Below are positions 8,326 to 16,675 of a DNA stretch of 64,000 bases, piece after piece. The notes below the pieces were generated by a model. It saw nothing but the letters and a program-made list of their open reading frames with translations. It was not told the origin of the DNA and searched no databases. The first letter of the stretch is position 1, and each line of letters opens with the position of its first letter. The translations under genes were made by a program, and so were the position numbers. Source of the DNA: Pseudomonas sediminis (GTDB lineage: Bacteria; Pseudomonadota; Gammaproteobacteria; Pseudomonadales; Pseudomonadaceae); the NCBI RefSeq assembly GCF_039555755.1, contig NZ_CP154631.1, positions 3,782,001-3,846,000 on the forward strand, written 5' to 3'.

Positions 8326-9144
8326 ATGCGGTATTCGCGGTGCTGGGTTCATGGGTGTTGGGCTGCCTTGGGTCTGTTGTTTGCCAGTTCTCTCTACGCT
8401 GCCGAGGTCGTCAAGGTCGGCGGTGCACACTTCCCTCCGTACGTCATCAACTCCAACCTGCAAGAGTCGAGCGGCCTACTGCCGCAACTGCTCGATGCGC
8501 TCAATCAAGAACAGGCTGAATACCATTTCACCATGCTGCCCACGGCCATCGTGCGTCGCTTTAGCGATCTGCAACGAGGCCGTATCGACATGACGATTTT
8601 CGAGAACCCGCGGTGGGGTTGGCAGGACATCGACGTCGAAGCCGTAGACATGGGGCTGGAAGACGCCGAGTTATTCGTCGCCAGAGTGGAAGAGCGGCGC
8701 GGCCAGGAGTACTTCGAGCAGCTCGAAGGCAAACGTCTGGCGCTCTACCGCGGTTATCACTACGGCTTTGCCCAGTTCAACAGTGACCCGGAGTTTCTTA
8801 CCCGCACCTTCAATGCCAATCTCGGCCACTCTCACGACAGCAACCTGCTGATGGTGGTGCGCGGGCGTGCGGATGTCGCGTTGGTGACCCGCTCCAACCT
8901 TTACGACTTCGTTGAGCGTAATCGCGAGCATGCGCGCAAGCTGCTGATCTCGGAGGGGGTCGATCAGGTCTACCGTCATCACGCGATGATCCGTCCCGGC
9001 GCCCCGATAAGCCCTGAGCGCTTCGCCGCCTTGCTCGAGCGGCTACGGGTAAAAGGCGAATTGAAGCGCATCTTTTCGCCTTATCGTATTGCCGTCATAC
9101 CAGTCGTAGCGGATAACTCAAAAGCATTAGATGCAGCAGATTGA
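8326..9144 (+). CDS. Periplasmic solute-binding protein (SBP_bac_3 family), copy 2
   Basis: 272 residues, signal peptide ending in LYAAEV, then the same fold and motif series as the preceding gene; the pair arose by tandem duplication. The 75-bp gap between them holds no obvious terminator, so they may be co-transcribed. Its last 50 bases overlap the convergent protease gene's 3' end (9095-9144), encoding a divergent C-terminal tail (VIPVVADNSKALDAAD) that copy 1 lacks. Ligand unknown. Confidence 0.8.
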   Translation: MRYSRCWVHGCWAALGLLFASSLYAAEVVKVGGAHFPPYVINSNLQESSGLLPQLLDALNQEQAEYHFTMLPTAIVRRFSDLQRGRIDMTIFENPRWGWQDIDVEAVDMGLEDAELFVARVEERRGQEYFEQLEGKRLALYRGYHYGFAQFNSDPEFLTRTFNANLGHSHDSNLLMVVRGRADVALVTRSNLYDFVERNREHARKLLISEGVDQVYRHHAMIRPGAPISPERFAALLERLRVKGELKRIFSPYRIAVIPVVADNSKALDAAD

Positions 9145-9853
9145 CTGCTGCGTGCAGGGCAATGGCCAGGCTAATGCGGCCGCTGTAGTGAAAGGCCAGC
9201 CCACAACCCAGCCCTGCGCAGGTCGCCACCACGGCAAATAGCGCGCTGAAGGGCAGGTGGGCTGCGCCGAAAAGACCCGCCGTCAACAGCAAACCAGGCC
9301 ATATGCCCAGACGCTTGATCAAGGCGTTTTGCAGCAGACCGCGAAAGAGCAACTCTTCCGCCAGCACCGTTACGCCGAGGTTGACCGCCAGCCACAGCAG
9401 CAGGCCCTGTGGCCATTTGGGTTGCCAGGCGACCAGGCCCAGCGCCATGGCCAGCAGCGGCACCAGTAGCAAGGTGGCGATGCACGCCAGCCAGGCATTT
9501 TTCAGCGAGTTCACGGGGCTGCGCGGTTGCCCCAGCCACCAGGCGAGCAGGGAGGTTCCCAGCAGCAGTTTGTCCCAGGACAGGCGCAGCGCGTAGGGCG
9601 CGGCGTCCGGGCTGAGGAGGCGCGGCTGCCACAACTGCCAGGGGCGGAAACCGGGTATGAGATGCGCCGCCAGGGCGACCCCTCCGAGCAGGATCAAAGG
9701 CAGCCATAGCCAGTTTGGCAGGCGCGGTTGTCCGGCCAGCAAGACGATAACGAACACGCTGCCCAACAGCAGGCCGACGGGCTCGATGAAGCCCAGCCCA
9801 GCGCCCAGAGCGAGGGTAAGAGCGGGGAACAGCAAGCGCAGATGCAGGGGCAT
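9095..9853 (-). CDS. CPBP-family intramembrane metalloprotease
   Basis: A 252-residue, very hydrophobic protein with about seven membrane segments. The CPBP (Abi/CaaX-protease-like) motifs are present: EELLFR at 166-171, FGAAH with H199, and H234/N238 in LHAAVN. Family members are membrane-embedded proteases, some involved in prenyl-protein or bacteriocin-related processing; the substrate here is unknown. Start ATG at 9853 has a strong AGGAGAAGG ribosome site. Its 3' end overlaps the convergent solute-binding protein gene by 50 bp. Confidence 0.85.
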   Translation of the reverse strand: MPLHLRLLFPALTLALGAGLGFIEPVGLLLGSVFVIVLLAGQPRLPNWLWLPLILLGGVALAAHLIPGFRPWQLWQPRLLSPDAAPYALRLSWDKLLLGTSLLAWWLGQPRSPVNSLKNAWLACIATLLLVPLLAMALGLVAWQPKWPQGLLLWLAVNLGVTVLAEELLFRGLLQNALIKRLGIWPGLLLTAGLFGAAHLPFSALFAVVATCAGLGCGLAFHYSGRISLAIALHAAVNLLHLMLLSYPLRLV

Positions 9854-9956
9854 GGCACCTTCTCCTGAGAAGGCGCGCAGTCTAGCAGGCAGTAGAAAAA
9901 CTACCTCGGCTTTGGCTTCTTGCGCTGCGAGGGCGCGGAGAGGAGAGTGGTGGCGC

Positions 9957-10130
9957 TTAGCGTTGACGCTCGCGTGCGTCCTTGGCTTCTTGCTCGACGG
10001 CGCGTTTACGCATGCGTTCGAGCTGGTCTTCGCTCAGACGCATCTTTTTGGCGCTGCTGCGCAGCACCAGCAAACTACCAATCACCGAGCCGAACACCAG
10101 GACCAGCAGCAGCCAGACGTACCAAGGCAT
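9957..10130 (-). CDS. Small DUF2897-family membrane protein
   Basis: A 57-residue protein beginning MPWYVWLLLVLVFGS. One N-terminal membrane segment (about 3-24) is followed by a charged helical tail rich in Glu, Arg and Lys (SEDQLERMRKRAVEQEAKD). The size, MPWYVWL start and charged tail match the DUF2897 family of pseudomonads, function unknown. ATG at 10130 with GGAGTCATC upstream; the stop is TAA at 9957-9959. It stands alone between the CPBP protease gene and eutC. Confidence 0.75.
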   Translation of the reverse strand: MPWYVWLLLVLVFGSVIGSLLVLRSSAKKMRLSEDQLERMRKRAVEQEAKDARERQR

Positions 10131-10185
10131 GATGACTCCTTACAAAGGGCTAGAGTCGTCACCATAACCCGAGGGCCGAAACTTG

Positions 10186-10953
10186 TCAGTCTGCCTGTAC
10201 TGCGACTGCCTGCATGCTGCTGTCGTCCTTGAGCTTCACGCCGCTCAGTTGCAGGCGCAATGCCTGACGCGCCAAGTAGTCGAGCTTGTGTGCTGCCAGT
10301 TCGTATGGCAGGCCTTCAGGTCGCACGTTGGAGATACAGTTACGGGCGCTGTCCAGGCAGCCCACGCGCGGTGCGTAGGTCAGGTACAGGCCGAGGCTGT
10401 CCGGCGAGGTCAGCCCCGGCCGCTCACCGATCATGACGATCACCAGACGTGCGCGCAGGGCTTCACCGATGCCGTCGCCAATCGCCACGCGCCCCTGTTC
10501 GGCTAGCACCACCGGGGTGTTGGCCCAATCGGTATCAAAACGCTCGCGCAGGGCTTGCAACAGCGGCAGGGCATGACGCTGGACGGCAACGGCCGATAAC
10601 CCGTCGGCGAGGACGATGGCGATTTCAGGCGCGGGCAGTTCGTGCTGCAGTTGCACCTGGCAGTCGCCATGCAGGTGGCGGCCGTGATCCGGGCGCAGCA
10701 GGTAGGTCTGCCGGTCTTCGGCGTTGCTGCGTACTTTCAAGGTGCGAAAGCCAGCCGTATGCAGCTGGTGCTTGAGTTCGCTGAAGTCCAGCGGACGATG
10801 CACCGCATCGCGCGCCTGGGCATGGGCCAGGCCGAACTTCAGCACCTCGCGGGTGGGTAGGCTGCAACCGACACGGCCGAGCGCGATACGGGCCGAGGTA
10901 TGCGTGCGCAATTCGTCCCAGGGGTTGTGCTGGATCAAGTCGATCTGTTTCAT
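10186..10953 (-). CDS. eutC: Ethanolamine ammonia-lyase small subunit EutC
   Basis: A 255-residue light chain of the adenosylcobalamin-dependent lyase that splits ethanolamine into acetaldehyde and ammonia. It carries the family features ARIALGRVG near the N-terminus, the VKVRSNAEDR-like region, and IGDGIGEALRA and MIGERPGL in the Rossmann-like B12-binding portion. The ATG at 10953 overlaps the eutB stop as ATGA, indicating translational coupling. No microcompartment genes are present, as in other pseudomonads that use a soluble system. Confidence 0.93.
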   Translation of the reverse strand: MKQIDLIQHNPWDELRTHTSARIALGRVGCSLPTREVLKFGLAHAQARDAVHRPLDFSELKHQLHTAGFRTLKVRSNAEDRQTYLLRPDHGRHLHGDCQVQLQHELPAPEIAIVLADGLSAVAVQRHALPLLQALRERFDTDWANTPVVLAEQGRVAIGDGIGEALRARLVIVMIGERPGLTSPDSLGLYLTYAPRVGCLDSARNCISNVRPEGLPYELAAHKLDYLARQALRLQLSGVKLKDDSSMQAVAVQAD

Positions 10954-12347
10954 CAGGCCGCTCCGGAAATCTGTGGCAACTGCTTGAGCAGATGATGGCC
11001 GCTACCGATCTCACGCAGGCGGCCGCTGGGTTCGGTAATGGCCATGCGCGCCAGCCAGGCGTCGAATTCCGGCGCGCGTTTCAGGCCCAGCACGTTGCGC
11101 AGGTAAAGCGCGTCGTGGAACGAGGTGCTCTGGTAGTTGAGCATGATGTCGTCGGCACCCGGGATGCCCATGATGAAGTTGATACCGGCTGCACCGAGCA
11201 GGGTGAGCAGGCTGTCCATATCGTCCTGATCGGCTTCTGCATGGTTGGTGTAGCAGACGTCGCAGCCCATCGGCAGGCCGAGTAGCTTGGCGCAGAAGTG
11301 ATCCTCCAGGCCTGCGCGGATGATCTGCTTGCCGTCGTAGAGGTACTCAGGGCCGATAAAACCGACCACGGTATTGACCAGCAGTGGACGGAATTCACGA
11401 GCAACGGCATAGGCGCGGACCTCACAGGTCTGCTGGTCGACGCCATGGTGGCCGCCGGCCGACAGCGCGCTGCCCTGGCCGGTTTCGAAATACATGACGT
11501 TGTCGCCCAGGGTGCCGCGTCCTAGCGACAGTGCGGCCTCGTGGGCCTCGCGCAGGATCGCCAGGGACACGCCGAAACCAGCGTTGGTGGCCTCGGTGCC
11601 GGCGATGGACTGAAACACCAGATCGATCGGCGCACCGGCCTCGATAGCCTGGATCTGTGTGGTGACGTGGGTCAGCACGCAGCTCTGCATGGGAATTTCG
11701 AAGTGCTGGCGCACCTCGTCCATCATCTGCCACAGGCGCATCAGCGTCGGCAGCGAATCGCTGGCCGGGTTGATACCGACCGTGGCATCGCCGGAGCCAT
11801 AGAGCAGACCGTCGAGCATGCTGGCAGCGATACCGCGCACATCGTCGGTAGGGTGATTGGGTTGCAGGCGCACGGCCAGATGGCCGGGCAGGCCCAGGGT
11901 ATTGCGAAAACGAGAGATCACCTGGCATTTGTGCGCCACCAGAATCAGATCCTGATTGCGCATCAGTTTGCTCACCGCGGCGACCATCTCTGGTGTCAGT
12001 CCAGCGGCCACGGCCGCCAGGCGCGCGCTGTCGGTCTTTTCCAGTAGCAGCCAGTCGCGCAGATCACCCACGGTCAGGTGGCTGATCGGGGCGAAGGCCA
12101 CGGCGTCATGGCGGTCGATGATCAGGCGGGTGACTTCGTCGTCTTCGTAAGGAATCAGCGCCTCGTCGAGGAAGCGCTTGAGCGGCACCTCAGCCAGCGC
12201 CAGCTTGGCCGCCATGCGCTCTTCGTAGGTAGCAGCAGCCAGCCCCGCCAGGTAGTCGCCGGAGCGCGCCGGGCTGGCCTTGGCCAGCAGCGTCTTGAGG
12301 TCGGCGAAGCGGTAGACCAGGCTGCCGATGGTGGTTTGATAAGGCAT
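10953..12347 (-). CDS. eutB: Ethanolamine ammonia-lyase large subunit EutB
   Basis: A 464-residue TIM-barrel heavy chain that holds the active site and the upper axial part of B12. The segment LYGSGDATVGINPASDS and MYFETGQGSALSAGGHHG are family signatures, and the start MPYQTTIGSLVYRF aligns with the known EutB N-terminus. I chose ATG 12347; the open frame continues upstream for 92 codons, but a sigma-54 promoter at 12384-12399 would place transcription start near 12373, downstream of the other candidate ATG at 12395. Co-transcribed with eutC. Likely induced by ethanolamine through an unlinked enhancer-binding protein. Confidence 0.93.
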   Translation of the reverse strand: MPYQTTIGSLVYRFADLKTLLAKASPARSGDYLAGLAAATYEERMAAKLALAEVPLKRFLDEALIPYEDDEVTRLIIDRHDAVAFAPISHLTVGDLRDWLLLEKTDSARLAAVAAGLTPEMVAAVSKLMRNQDLILVAHKCQVISRFRNTLGLPGHLAVRLQPNHPTDDVRGIAASMLDGLLYGSGDATVGINPASDSLPTLMRLWQMMDEVRQHFEIPMQSCVLTHVTTQIQAIEAGAPIDLVFQSIAGTEATNAGFGVSLAILREAHEAALSLGRGTLGDNVMYFETGQGSALSAGGHHGVDQQTCEVRAYAVAREFRPLLVNTVVGFIGPEYLYDGKQIIRAGLEDHFCAKLLGLPMGCDVCYTNHAEADQDDMDSLLTLLGAAGINFIMGIPGADDIMLNYQSTSFHDALYLRNVLGLKRAPEFDAWLARMAITEPSGRLREIGSGHHLLKQLPQISGAA

Positions 12348-12383
12348 GGCTGCAACCCGTTGCAGAGAGGGATGTGCATACCG

Positions 12384-12399
12384 TGCAGTGCTCATGCCA
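12384..12399 (-). promoter_or_regulatory. Sigma-54 promoter of eutBC
   Basis: On the minus strand TGGCATGAGCACTGCA fits the -24/-12 consensus TGGCAYG-N4-YTGCW with exact 10-bp spacing between GG and GC. It predicts a start near 12373 and a 5' leader of about 26 nt before eutB. Confidence 0.7.
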
Positions 12400-12535
12400 G
12401 AGGCCTCACCGCTGACCATCTGCCGCCTGCACCTGGATACTGGTTGGATCGGACGAATGAAAAAGGTGCAGTGGCAGTGTGGGTGCACCGCTCTGGCGCG
12501 CAGTCGCGCGATGCCTGTTACATGATGGCAACCGC

Positions 12536-12552
12536 AATTCGAATGCCGAATT
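12536..12552. promoter_or_regulatory. Candidate activator site upstream of eutB
   Basis: AATTCG-AATGC-CGAATT, a perfect 6-bp inverted repeat about 150 bp upstream of the eutB -12 box, a usual distance for a sigma-54 enhancer element. The rest of the 359-bp eutB-pyrF gap holds the promoters of the two divergent genes and nothing else I recognise. Confidence 0.4.
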
Positions 12553-12667
12553 TCCGATGGCAGAAGGTGGTCGGCAGCTGGATGGCCGCTAGACCGGTTT
12601 TTATTCGGGCTGCCGCTCTGCATGCGGGAGGTGCTTTAACCGCGACCAGCGCCAGGATGCTTTGCGC

Positions 12668-12673
12668 TACAAT
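12668..12673 (+). promoter_or_regulatory. -10 box of pyrF promoter
   Basis: TACAAT, a one-mismatch sigma-70 -10 hexamer, 34 bp before the pyrF ATG. The -35 region is weak (no clear TTGACA at 16-18 bp). Confidence 0.45.
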
Positions 12674-12706
12674 GCGCGGCGTTTTTATCCTGTTCGAGAC
12701 TCGCCC

Positions 12707-13408
12707 ATGCCCGCCTGCCAAACCCCGATCATCGTCGCCCTCGACTTTCCCAGCCGTGATGCAGCTCTGGCGCTGGCCGACCAGCTCGATCCGGCGCTGT
12801 GCCGGGTCAAGGTCGGCAAGGAGCTGTTCACTCGCAGTGGTCCGCAAGTGGTCGAGGCGTTGCAGGCCAAGGGCTTCGAGCTGTTCCTCGATCTGAAATT
12901 CCACGACATCCCCAACACCACGGCGATGGCGGTCAAGGCTGCTGCGGAACTGGGCGTGTGGATGGTCAATGTGCACTGTTCCGGCGGTCTGCGCATGATG
13001 GCGGCCTGTCGTAACGAACTGGACAAGCTCGCTGGCGCCAAGCCGCTGCTGATCGGCGTGACGGTGCTGACCAGCATGGAGCAGCAGGATCTGGCCGGCA
13101 TCGGCCTGGACGTGCCGCCGCAGGAGCAGGTACTGCGCCTGGCCGGCCTGGCTGCTGAAGCCGGGCTCGATGGTCTGGTCTGCTCGGCGCAGGAGGCGCA
13201 GGCACTGAAGGTCGCGCAGCCGCGTCTGCAACTGGTGACGCCGGGCATTCGTCCTGCTGGCAGCAATGCTGATGACCAAAAGCGCATCCTCACTCCACGT
13301 CAGGCGCTGGATGCCGGCTCCGATTACCTGGTGATCGGCCGCCCCATCAGCCAGGCTGCCGATCCGGCGCAGGCGCTGGCTGCGGTGGTTGCCGAACTGC
13401 AAGGCTGA
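12707..13408 (+). CDS. pyrF: Orotidine 5'-phosphate decarboxylase PyrF
   Basis: A 233-residue TIM-barrel enzyme of pyrimidine synthesis, converting OMP to UMP. The catalytic [10 protein letters not shown] block (D62, K64, D67) and the phosphate-gripping C-terminal VTPGIRP and YLVIGRPI segments are intact. Start ATG at 12707 ([14 protein letters not shown]), since the frame upstream lies in the promoter. Stands alone; followed by a REP pair. Confidence 0.96.
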   Translation: MPACQTPIIVALDFPSRDAALALADQLDPALCRVKVGKELFTRSGPQVVEALQAKGFELFLDLKFHDIPNTTAMAVKAAAELGVWMVNVHCSGGLRMMAACRNELDKLAGAKPLLIGVTVLTSMEQQDLAGIGLDVPPQEQVLRLAGLAAEAGLDGLVCSAQEAQALKVAQPRLQLVTPGIRPAGSNADDQKRILTPRQALDAGSDYLVIGRPISQAADPAQALAAVVAELQG

Positions 13409-13413
13409 GCCCT

Positions 13414-13480
13414 GTAGCCCGGATGAAGTCCGGGGCGGTCTGGCATGTAGTCCGATCTGCCCCGGATTTCATCCGGGCTA
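13414..13480. repeat. GTAG REP pair after pyrF (CCCGGAT...ATCCGGG type)
   Basis: GTAGCCCGGATGAAGTCCGG at 13414 and the inverted CCGGATTTCATCCGGGCTA ending at 13480 form facing elements with internal palindromes, separated by about 22 bp. A related single element lies at 59314-59336 and a weaker one at 15464-15483. Confidence 0.75.
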
Positions 13481-13626
13481 TCCGCTGCTCGCGATAACGC
13501 GCTGCTGGAGTCGTCATCAGCGCCCTGCATGACCCACCACTTCAGAGTCTGATAGTGCTGCTCTGCGCGCGGCCGCCTGGCTAGACTCCTCGCCAATTCA
13601 ACAAGAATCGCTGCGAGGAAGCAGAC

Positions 13627-14388
13627 ATGAGCATGACGTTCTCCGGCCAGGTCGCCCTGGTCACCGGCGCTGCCGCCGGTATTGGCCGTGCCACCGCCCA
13701 GGCTTTCGCTGTCGAAGGGCTCAAAGTGGTGGTTTCCGATGTCGACGTGAGCGGTGGTGAAGGCACCGTCGAGCTGATTCGTGCGGCCGGTGGCGAGGCC
13801 TGCTTCGTGCGTTGCGACGTGACCCGCGATGCCGAGGTCAAGGCGCTGATGGACGCCACCGTGGCGCAGTACGGTCGTTTGGACTACGCCTTCAACAACG
13901 CCGGTATCGAGATCGAACAGGGCAAACTGGCCGACGGCAACGAAGCCGAGTTCGACGCTATCATGGGCGTCAACGTCAAGGGCGTGTGGCTGTGCATGAA
14001 GCACCAGATCCCCTTGCTGCTGGCCCAGGGCGGAGGCGCCATCGTCAATACCGCTTCGGTCGCCGGCCTGGGTGCCGCGCCGAAGATGAGTATCTACGCC
14101 GCCTCCAAGCATGCGGTGATCGGCCTGACCAAATCCGCTGCGATCGAGTACGCCAAGAAGAAACTGCGGGTAAACGCGGTATGTCCAGCGGTGATCGACA
14201 CCGACATGTTCCGCCGCGCCTATGAAGCCGACCCGAAGAAGGCCGAGTTCGCCGCCGCCATGCACCCGGTCGGGCGTATCGGCAAGGTCGAGGAGATCGC
14301 GGCTGCCGTGCTCTATCTGTGCAGCGACCACGCCGCGTTCACCACTGGCCAGGCGTTGGCTGTGGATGGTGGCGCCACGGCGATATAA
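13627..14388 (+). CDS. SDR-family oxidoreductase (classical)
   Basis: A 253-residue classical short-chain dehydrogenase. The cofactor motif TGAAAGIGRA (residues about 14-23), D after beta-2 (VVSDVDVS, indicating NAD preference), NNAG at about 90, catalytic Ser in NTASVAG and the YAASKHA Tyr-Lys pair are all intact. GAGGAA lies seven bases before ATG 13627. Substrate cannot be told from sequence. Neighbours pyrF and a BASS transporter give no pathway. Confidence 0.9.
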   Translation: MSMTFSGQVALVTGAAAGIGRATAQAFAVEGLKVVVSDVDVSGGEGTVELIRAAGGEACFVRCDVTRDAEVKALMDATVAQYGRLDYAFNNAGIEIEQGKLADGNEAEFDAIMGVNVKGVWLCMKHQIPLLLAQGGGAIVNTASVAGLGAAPKMSIYAASKHAVIGLTKSAAIEYAKKKLRVNAVCPAVIDTDMFRRAYEADPKKAEFAAAMHPVGRIGKVEEIAAAVLYLCSDHAAFTTGQALAVDGGATAI

Positions 14389-14431
14389 AGGCTCTAGCCC
14401 GGTCGTCTGCACGTCGGCTAAGGTTGGCTCG

Positions 14432-14457
14432 CAGGGCCACTGCCAGCAGTGGCCCTG
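14432..14457. terminator. Hairpin after the SDR gene
   Basis: Perfect 12-bp inverted repeat CAGGGCCACTGC / GCAGTGGCCCTG around CA. No T-tract follows, so intrinsic termination is uncertain; it separates the SDR gene from the BASS transporter gene. Confidence 0.45.
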
Positions 14458-14500
14458 ACTCAGCACAATCCTGCCAGGTTCAACTGGAGCGATAACAATA

Positions 14501-15397
14501 ATGACCGCCGATCCCTTGCTGACGTTTTTCCTTCCCGCTGCGCTGGGCATCATCATGCTCGGGCTTGGCCTGTCACTGAGCCTGGCCGACTTCGCCCGCG
14601 TGGCCAAATTTCCCAAACCGGTATTGATCGGCCTGGCTTGCCAGCTGCTGTTGCTGCCGCTGGCGTGCTTCTTCCTGGCCAAGGCCTTCGGCCTGGCGCC
14701 GGCGCTGGCCGTTGGCCTGATGCTGCTGGCGGCCTCGCCGGGCGGCACTACGGCCAACCTCTACAGCCACCTGGCCCATGGCGATGTGGCGTTGAACATC
14801 ACCCTCACCGCGGTCAATTCGGTGATCGCGATTCTGACCATGCCGCTGATCGTCAACCTGTCGCTGGCTTACTTCATGTCCGCCGATCAGGCCATCCCGC
14901 TGCAGTTCGCCAAGGTGGTGCAGGTGTTCGTCATCGTCCTCGGGCCGGTGGCCATCGGCATGTGGCTGCGCAGTCGTTTCCCCGGCTTCGCCGAGCGTAT
15001 GCAGAAACCGGTGAAGATCGTTTCGGCACTGTTCCTGCTGCTGATCATCCTGCTGGCGGTTGCCAAGGACTGGCGCACCTTCGTCGATTACGCGCCTGCG
15101 GTGGGCGGTGCGGCGCTGGCCTTCAACCTGCTGAGCATGGTGGTGGGCTACTGCGTGCCACGCCTGCTCAAGCTCAATCTGCGTCAGGCGATTGCCATCG
15201 CCATGGAGATCGGCATCCACAATGGCACCCTGGCCATCGCCCTGGCACTCAGCCCGGCGTTGCTGAACAACCCGACCATGGCCATTCCGGCGGCCATCTA
15301 CAGCTTGATCATGTTCGTCACTGCAGCGCTGTTCGGGCTGTGGGTCAACCGTATGCACGGCGCCGAGCTGGCTAACGAAACGGTGGCTGAACAGTAG
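14501..15397 (+). CDS. Bile acid:sodium symporter (BASS) family transporter
   Basis: A 298-residue inner-membrane protein with about nine or ten membrane segments. The ASPGGTTANLYSHLA and EIGIHNGTLAIALAL motifs are the two conserved family segments that form the sodium and substrate sites. Members move organic anions such as pantoate, pyruvate or steroid acids; the ligand here is unknown. GGAG is 11 bases before ATG 14501. Its TAG stop codon is formed by the GTAG head of the downstream REP element. Confidence 0.88.
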   Translation: MTADPLLTFFLPAALGIIMLGLGLSLSLADFARVAKFPKPVLIGLACQLLLLPLACFFLAKAFGLAPALAVGLMLLAASPGGTTANLYSHLAHGDVALNITLTAVNSVIAILTMPLIVNLSLAYFMSADQAIPLQFAKVVQVFVIVLGPVAIGMWLRSRFPGFAERMQKPVKIVSALFLLLIILLAVAKDWRTFVDYAPAVGGAALAFNLLSMVVGYCVPRLLKLNLRQAIAIAMEIGIHNGTLAIALALSPALLNNPTMAIPAAIYSLIMFVTAALFGLWVNRMHGAELANETVAEQ

Positions 15398-15483
15398 GGT
15401 GCGCCGTGTGCACCGCTTGAACACGCTGTTATCCAGTGGTGCGCGCGGCGCACGCTACCGCTCGTAGCCTGGATTGCATCGGA
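15394..15483. repeat. GTAG REP pair and a third half-element
   Basis: Arms 15394-15414 (GTAGGGTGCGCCGTGTGCAC start) and 15438-15458 (ending GGCGCACGCTAC) face each other; they belong to the same family as 4690-4739. A third, unrelated GTAG element (GTAGCCTGGATTGCATCGGA) lies at 15464-15483, next to the benE-like stop codon at 15485. The three fill the whole convergent intergenic space. Confidence 0.75.
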
Positions 15484-15484
15484 G

Positions 15485-16675
15485 TTAGCGCTTGCCCCAG
15501 TTCAGCACGGCCAGCGTCAGCAGGCCGGCGACGATGCCCCAGAATGCCGAGCCGACACCGGCCAGGGTCATGCCCGAGGCGGTGACCAGAAAGGTGATCA
15601 GCGCCGCTTCGCGCTCGTTGGGCTCGCTCATGGCCTGGGTCAGGCCGCCGATGATCGAGGCGAACAGTGCCAGCGCGGCGATGGAGAGGATCAACGCCGC
15701 CGGCAGCGCCGCGAACAGCGAGGCCAGGGTGGCGCCGAAAATGCCGGCGATGGCGTAGAACACCCCGCACCAGACTGCCGCGGTGTAGCGCTTGCGCGGG
15801 TCTTCATGAGCTTCCGGGCCGGCACAGATGGCAGCACTGATGGCCGCCATATGAATGCCGTGGCTGCCGAACGGCGCCATCAGGATCGATACCAGGCCGG
15901 TGCTGGTCAGCAGCGGCGAGGCCGGTACGTCATAGCCATTGGCGCGCAGCACCGCCATGCCCGGCAGGTTCTGCGAGGCCATGGCGACGATGAACAGGGG
16001 AATGCCGATGCTGATGGCGGCGGCCAGCGAGAAGCTCGGTGTGGTCCATTCCGGCGTGGCCAGCTGCAACTGGAAGTTCGTGAAGTCCAGCAGGCCGAAG
16101 ACTGCTGCCAGCACGCTGCCGACGATCAGCGCGGAGAGCACCGAGTAACGCGGCCACAGGCGCTTGCCAAGCAGATAGGCGAGCAGCATGGCCACCACCA
16201 GGATGGGCTGCTGCTCGGCGGCCACGCAGATTTCCAGGCCGATCTTGAACAGCACGCCGGCCAGCAGGGCGGCGGCGATGGAGCCGGGGATGCGGCGCAT
16301 CAGGCGGTCGAAGGTACCGGTCAGGCCGATCAGCACGATCAGCCCCGAGGCGAGGATGTAGGCGCCAATGGCCTCGCCGTAGGACACCTGCGGCAGGCTA
16401 GTGATCAGCAGTGCGGCGCCGGGAGTGGACCAGGCGATCATCACCGGCGCGCGATAGCGCAGCGACAGCACGATGCAGCACAACGCCATGCCGATCGACA
16501 GTGCCCAGATCCATGAGGAAATCTGCCCGGCGGTTAGGCCGGCAGCCTGGCCGGCCTGGAACATCAGCACCAGGGAGCTGGTGTAGCCGGTGAGCATGGC
16601 GATGAAGCCAGCGACTACGGCCGAGGCGGAGGTGTCCGCCAGGGGGCGCAGACGAGTAGGGGCGGCGTCTTGCAT
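15485..16675 (-). CDS. BenE-family benzoate/H+ symporter-like transporter
   Basis: A 396-residue membrane protein with about twelve segments. It belongs to the BenE family (ALSIGMALCCI, SQNLPGMAVLRANGYDVP, LMAPFGSHGIHMAAISAAICAG). Such proteins are annotated as benzoate:proton symporters, but most members far from ben genes, as here, have unproven substrates. ATG at 16675 overlaps the lysE-type stop as ATGA, so the pair is translationally coupled: an exporter followed by an importer-type carrier. Confidence 0.9.
   Translation of the reverse strand: MQDAAPTRLRPLADTSASAVVAGFIAMLTGYTSSLVLMFQAGQAAGLTAGQISSWIWALSIGMALCCIVLSLRYRAPVMIAWSTPGAALLITSLPQVSYGEAIGAYILASGLIVLIGLTGTFDRLMRRIPGSIAAALLAGVLFKIGLEICVAAEQQPILVVAMLLAYLLGKRLWPRYSVLSALIVGSVLAAVFGLLDFTNFQLQLATPEWTTPSFSLAAAISIGIPLFIVAMASQNLPGMAVLRANGYDVPASPLLTSTGLVSILMAPFGSHGIHMAAISAAICAGPEAHEDPRKRYTAAVWCGVFYAIAGIFGATLASLFAALPAALILSIAALALFASIIGGLTQAMSEPNEREAALITFLVTASGMTLAGVGSAFWGIVAGLLTLAVLNWGKR

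Noticed and set aside
12348..12623. 92-codon N-terminal extension of eutB
   Set aside because: It lies across the sigma-54 promoter and lacks similarity to EutB; the family start aligns at 12347.
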